This document shows positions 5,449 through 6,046 of a stretch of DNA of 6,046 nucleotides, piece after piece. The notes under the pieces are model-generated. The model was not told where the DNA came from. It saw only the letters and a list, made by a program, of their open reading frames with translations, and made no database searches. This DNA comes from an uncultured Rubrobacteraceae bacterium (lineage in GTDB: Bacteria > Actinomycetota > Rubrobacteria > Rubrobacterales > Rubrobacteraceae), in the NCBI GenBank assembly GCA_902805985.1, contig CADCUW010000267.1, forward strand, positions 1 to 6,046, in the 5' to 3' direction. The translations under genes were made by a program, and so were the position numbers. Numbering within the stretch: position 1 is the first letter of the stretch; every line of letters begins with the position of its first letter.

Positions 5449-5862
5449 GTGATCGGGCGCATCAGGACGAGCTGGCGGATCTTCGCTGCGGGCAGGCCGG
5501 GGCTGCGCTTCAGGGAGCGCTACCGGCTGCGCCAGAGCCGGGGCCACAGGGGACTCCACCCCGTGCGCCTGGCCAACCTCGCGGGGGGCGCGGGGCTGAT
5601 CGTCGTCAGCGCCGTCTTCGGGTGGATGCCGGTGCTGGGCTGGGGTACGGTGGTCCTGGGACTCGCCATGGTCGCCGGCGAGGTCCAACCGGTCGCCCGT
5701 CTTATGGACCGGTGGGAGGTCGCGGCCAGGAGGCTCCTGGGTCCGCCGGCGAAGACCGTCGGGCGGTTGCCAGTATGGGCGCAACTCTGCGTCTCGCTGA
5801 CCGGCGCGCTTGCGACCTTCGCCCTCGTTTACGGGCTGTACTCGCTCGCCTTGGGCGTCTAA
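5449..5862 (+). CDS. Small membrane protein of the PGPGW (TIGR02611-like) type (137 aa)
   Basis: A basic N-terminus (residues 1-40, rich in arginine) leads into hydrophobic segments at about 44-60 and 63-78, then an amphipathic stretch (RLMDRWEVAARRLL) and a last hydrophobic helix at about 110-135. The core PVLGWGTVVLGLAMVAGE has the layout of the PGPGW family, in which PGPGW is followed by a leucine-rich helix; here that motif is degenerate (PVLGW, 61-65). The layout, with an RPGLRFRERYR-type lead-in, fits actinobacterial members. Function of the family is unknown. GTG 5449 is the first start codon after the upstream stop; its ribosome binding site is poor (GAGG only 2 bases away). The frame is the same as the upstream CorC-like gene, with one TAG (5422-5424) between them, so coupling or rare read-through is conceivable. 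Confidence 0.72.
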   Translation: MIGRIRTSWRIFAAGRPGLRFRERYRLRQSRGHRGLHPVRLANLAGGAGLIVVSAVFGWMPVLGWGTVVLGLAMVAGEVQPVARLMDRWEVAARRLLGPPAKTVGRLPVWAQLCVSLTGALATFALVYGLYSLALGV

Positions 5863-5939
5863 AGGAGCCGTCGCCTCAACCGGGCGGCAGGCCTTCCACA
5901 GGAGCTTCGGACCCTCTTCGCCCCTACGCGCAATCGGCC

Positions 5940-5978
5940 ACGAACTTCTGAGAACCCCCTCCGCGCGAAGTTCCGAGA
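5940..5978 (+). repeat. Dispersed 39-bp repeat, copy R3
   Basis: It begins ACGAACTTC, with AGAACCCCCTC in the middle and GAAGTTCCG on the right. It matches R1 at 31 of 39 positions and R2 at 29 of 39 without gaps. The CGAAsTTC doublet is at 5941 and 5966, again 25 bp apart. It is 77 bp after the PGPGW-like gene, so all three copies are downstream of a plus-strand gene. Confidence 0.75.
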
Positions 5979-6019
5979 AGGCTTTCGCATCGAGAACGCG
6001 AACCGGTCTTGGTAATACC

Positions 6020-6028
6020 TGCTACAAT
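6020..6028 (+). promoter_or_regulatory. Extended -10 promoter near the window edge
   Basis: TGCTACAAT has the extended -10 form TGnTAnnnT with five of six matches to TATAAT. No good -35 hexamer is seen at 17 bp, which extended -10 promoters can tolerate. Between 5863 and 6019 I see only repeat R3. It would drive a plus-strand gene beyond the window. Confidence 0.4.
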
Positions 6029-6046
6029 ACCGGGCAGGCCGTTGCA

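Noticed and set aside
4645..5784. 379-codon minus-strand frame opposite the CorC-like and PGPGW-like genes
   Set aside because: It reflects high third-position GC on the coding strand; the product is low in complexity and matches no family I know.

Overview
The window is GC-rich throughout, with strong G/C preference at third codon positions, frequent TTG and GTG starts, and Sec-type signal peptides on calcium-binding repeat proteins. This fits a high-GC Gram-positive of the Actinomycetota. The mix of genes reminds me of Rubrobacter, but that placement is an inference from style and cannot be proved without a database search.

Layout. Positions 1-415 (+) hold the 3' part of an RTX-like (glycine/aspartate nonapeptide) protein, broken by a one-base frameshift in a run of eight G. 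A 352-bp gap follows with a 39-bp dispersed repeat (R1) and a 22-bp tandem repeat. Positions 768-1289 (+) hold a complete, secreted paralogue with a signal peptide, then a GC-rich hairpin, a second copy of the dispersed repeat (R2), and a 143-bp MITE-like element with perfect 16-bp terminal inverted repeats. Positions 1621-1813 (-) carry what looks like the decayed C-terminus of a membrane protein. Positions 1875-3915 (-) form a lipid operon: a GT4 glycosyltransferase that resembles SqdX/SQD2-type glycolipid synthases, a doubtful 78-codon linker ORF, and a PlsC-type acyltransferase. Across a divergent promoter region, 4093-5862 (+) encode an HlyC/CorC-type membrane protein (DUF21, CBS pair, CorC_HlyC) and a small PGPGW-like membrane protein. 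The window ends with a third copy of the dispersed repeat (R3) and a promoter-like extended -10 for a gene beyond the edge.

How the genes relate. The two RTX proteins are probably Sec-exported calcium-binding surface or extracellular proteins that arose by tandem duplication; each has a copy of the 39-bp repeat downstream. PlsC makes phosphatidic acid, the precursor of diacylglycerol, and the neighbouring glycosyltransferase probably glycosylates a lipid acceptor such as diacylglycerol, so they plausibly act in one membrane-lipid pathway. The CorC-like protein and the PGPGW protein are a separate two-gene membrane unit.

The least explained parts are the dispersed 39-bp repeat, itself a 25-bp-spaced doublet; the MITE-like element; the G8 frameshift in the first RTX gene; and the double 4-bp overlap that would join three ORFs in the lipid operon. 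I found no clear evidence of a wholly new multi-gene system.
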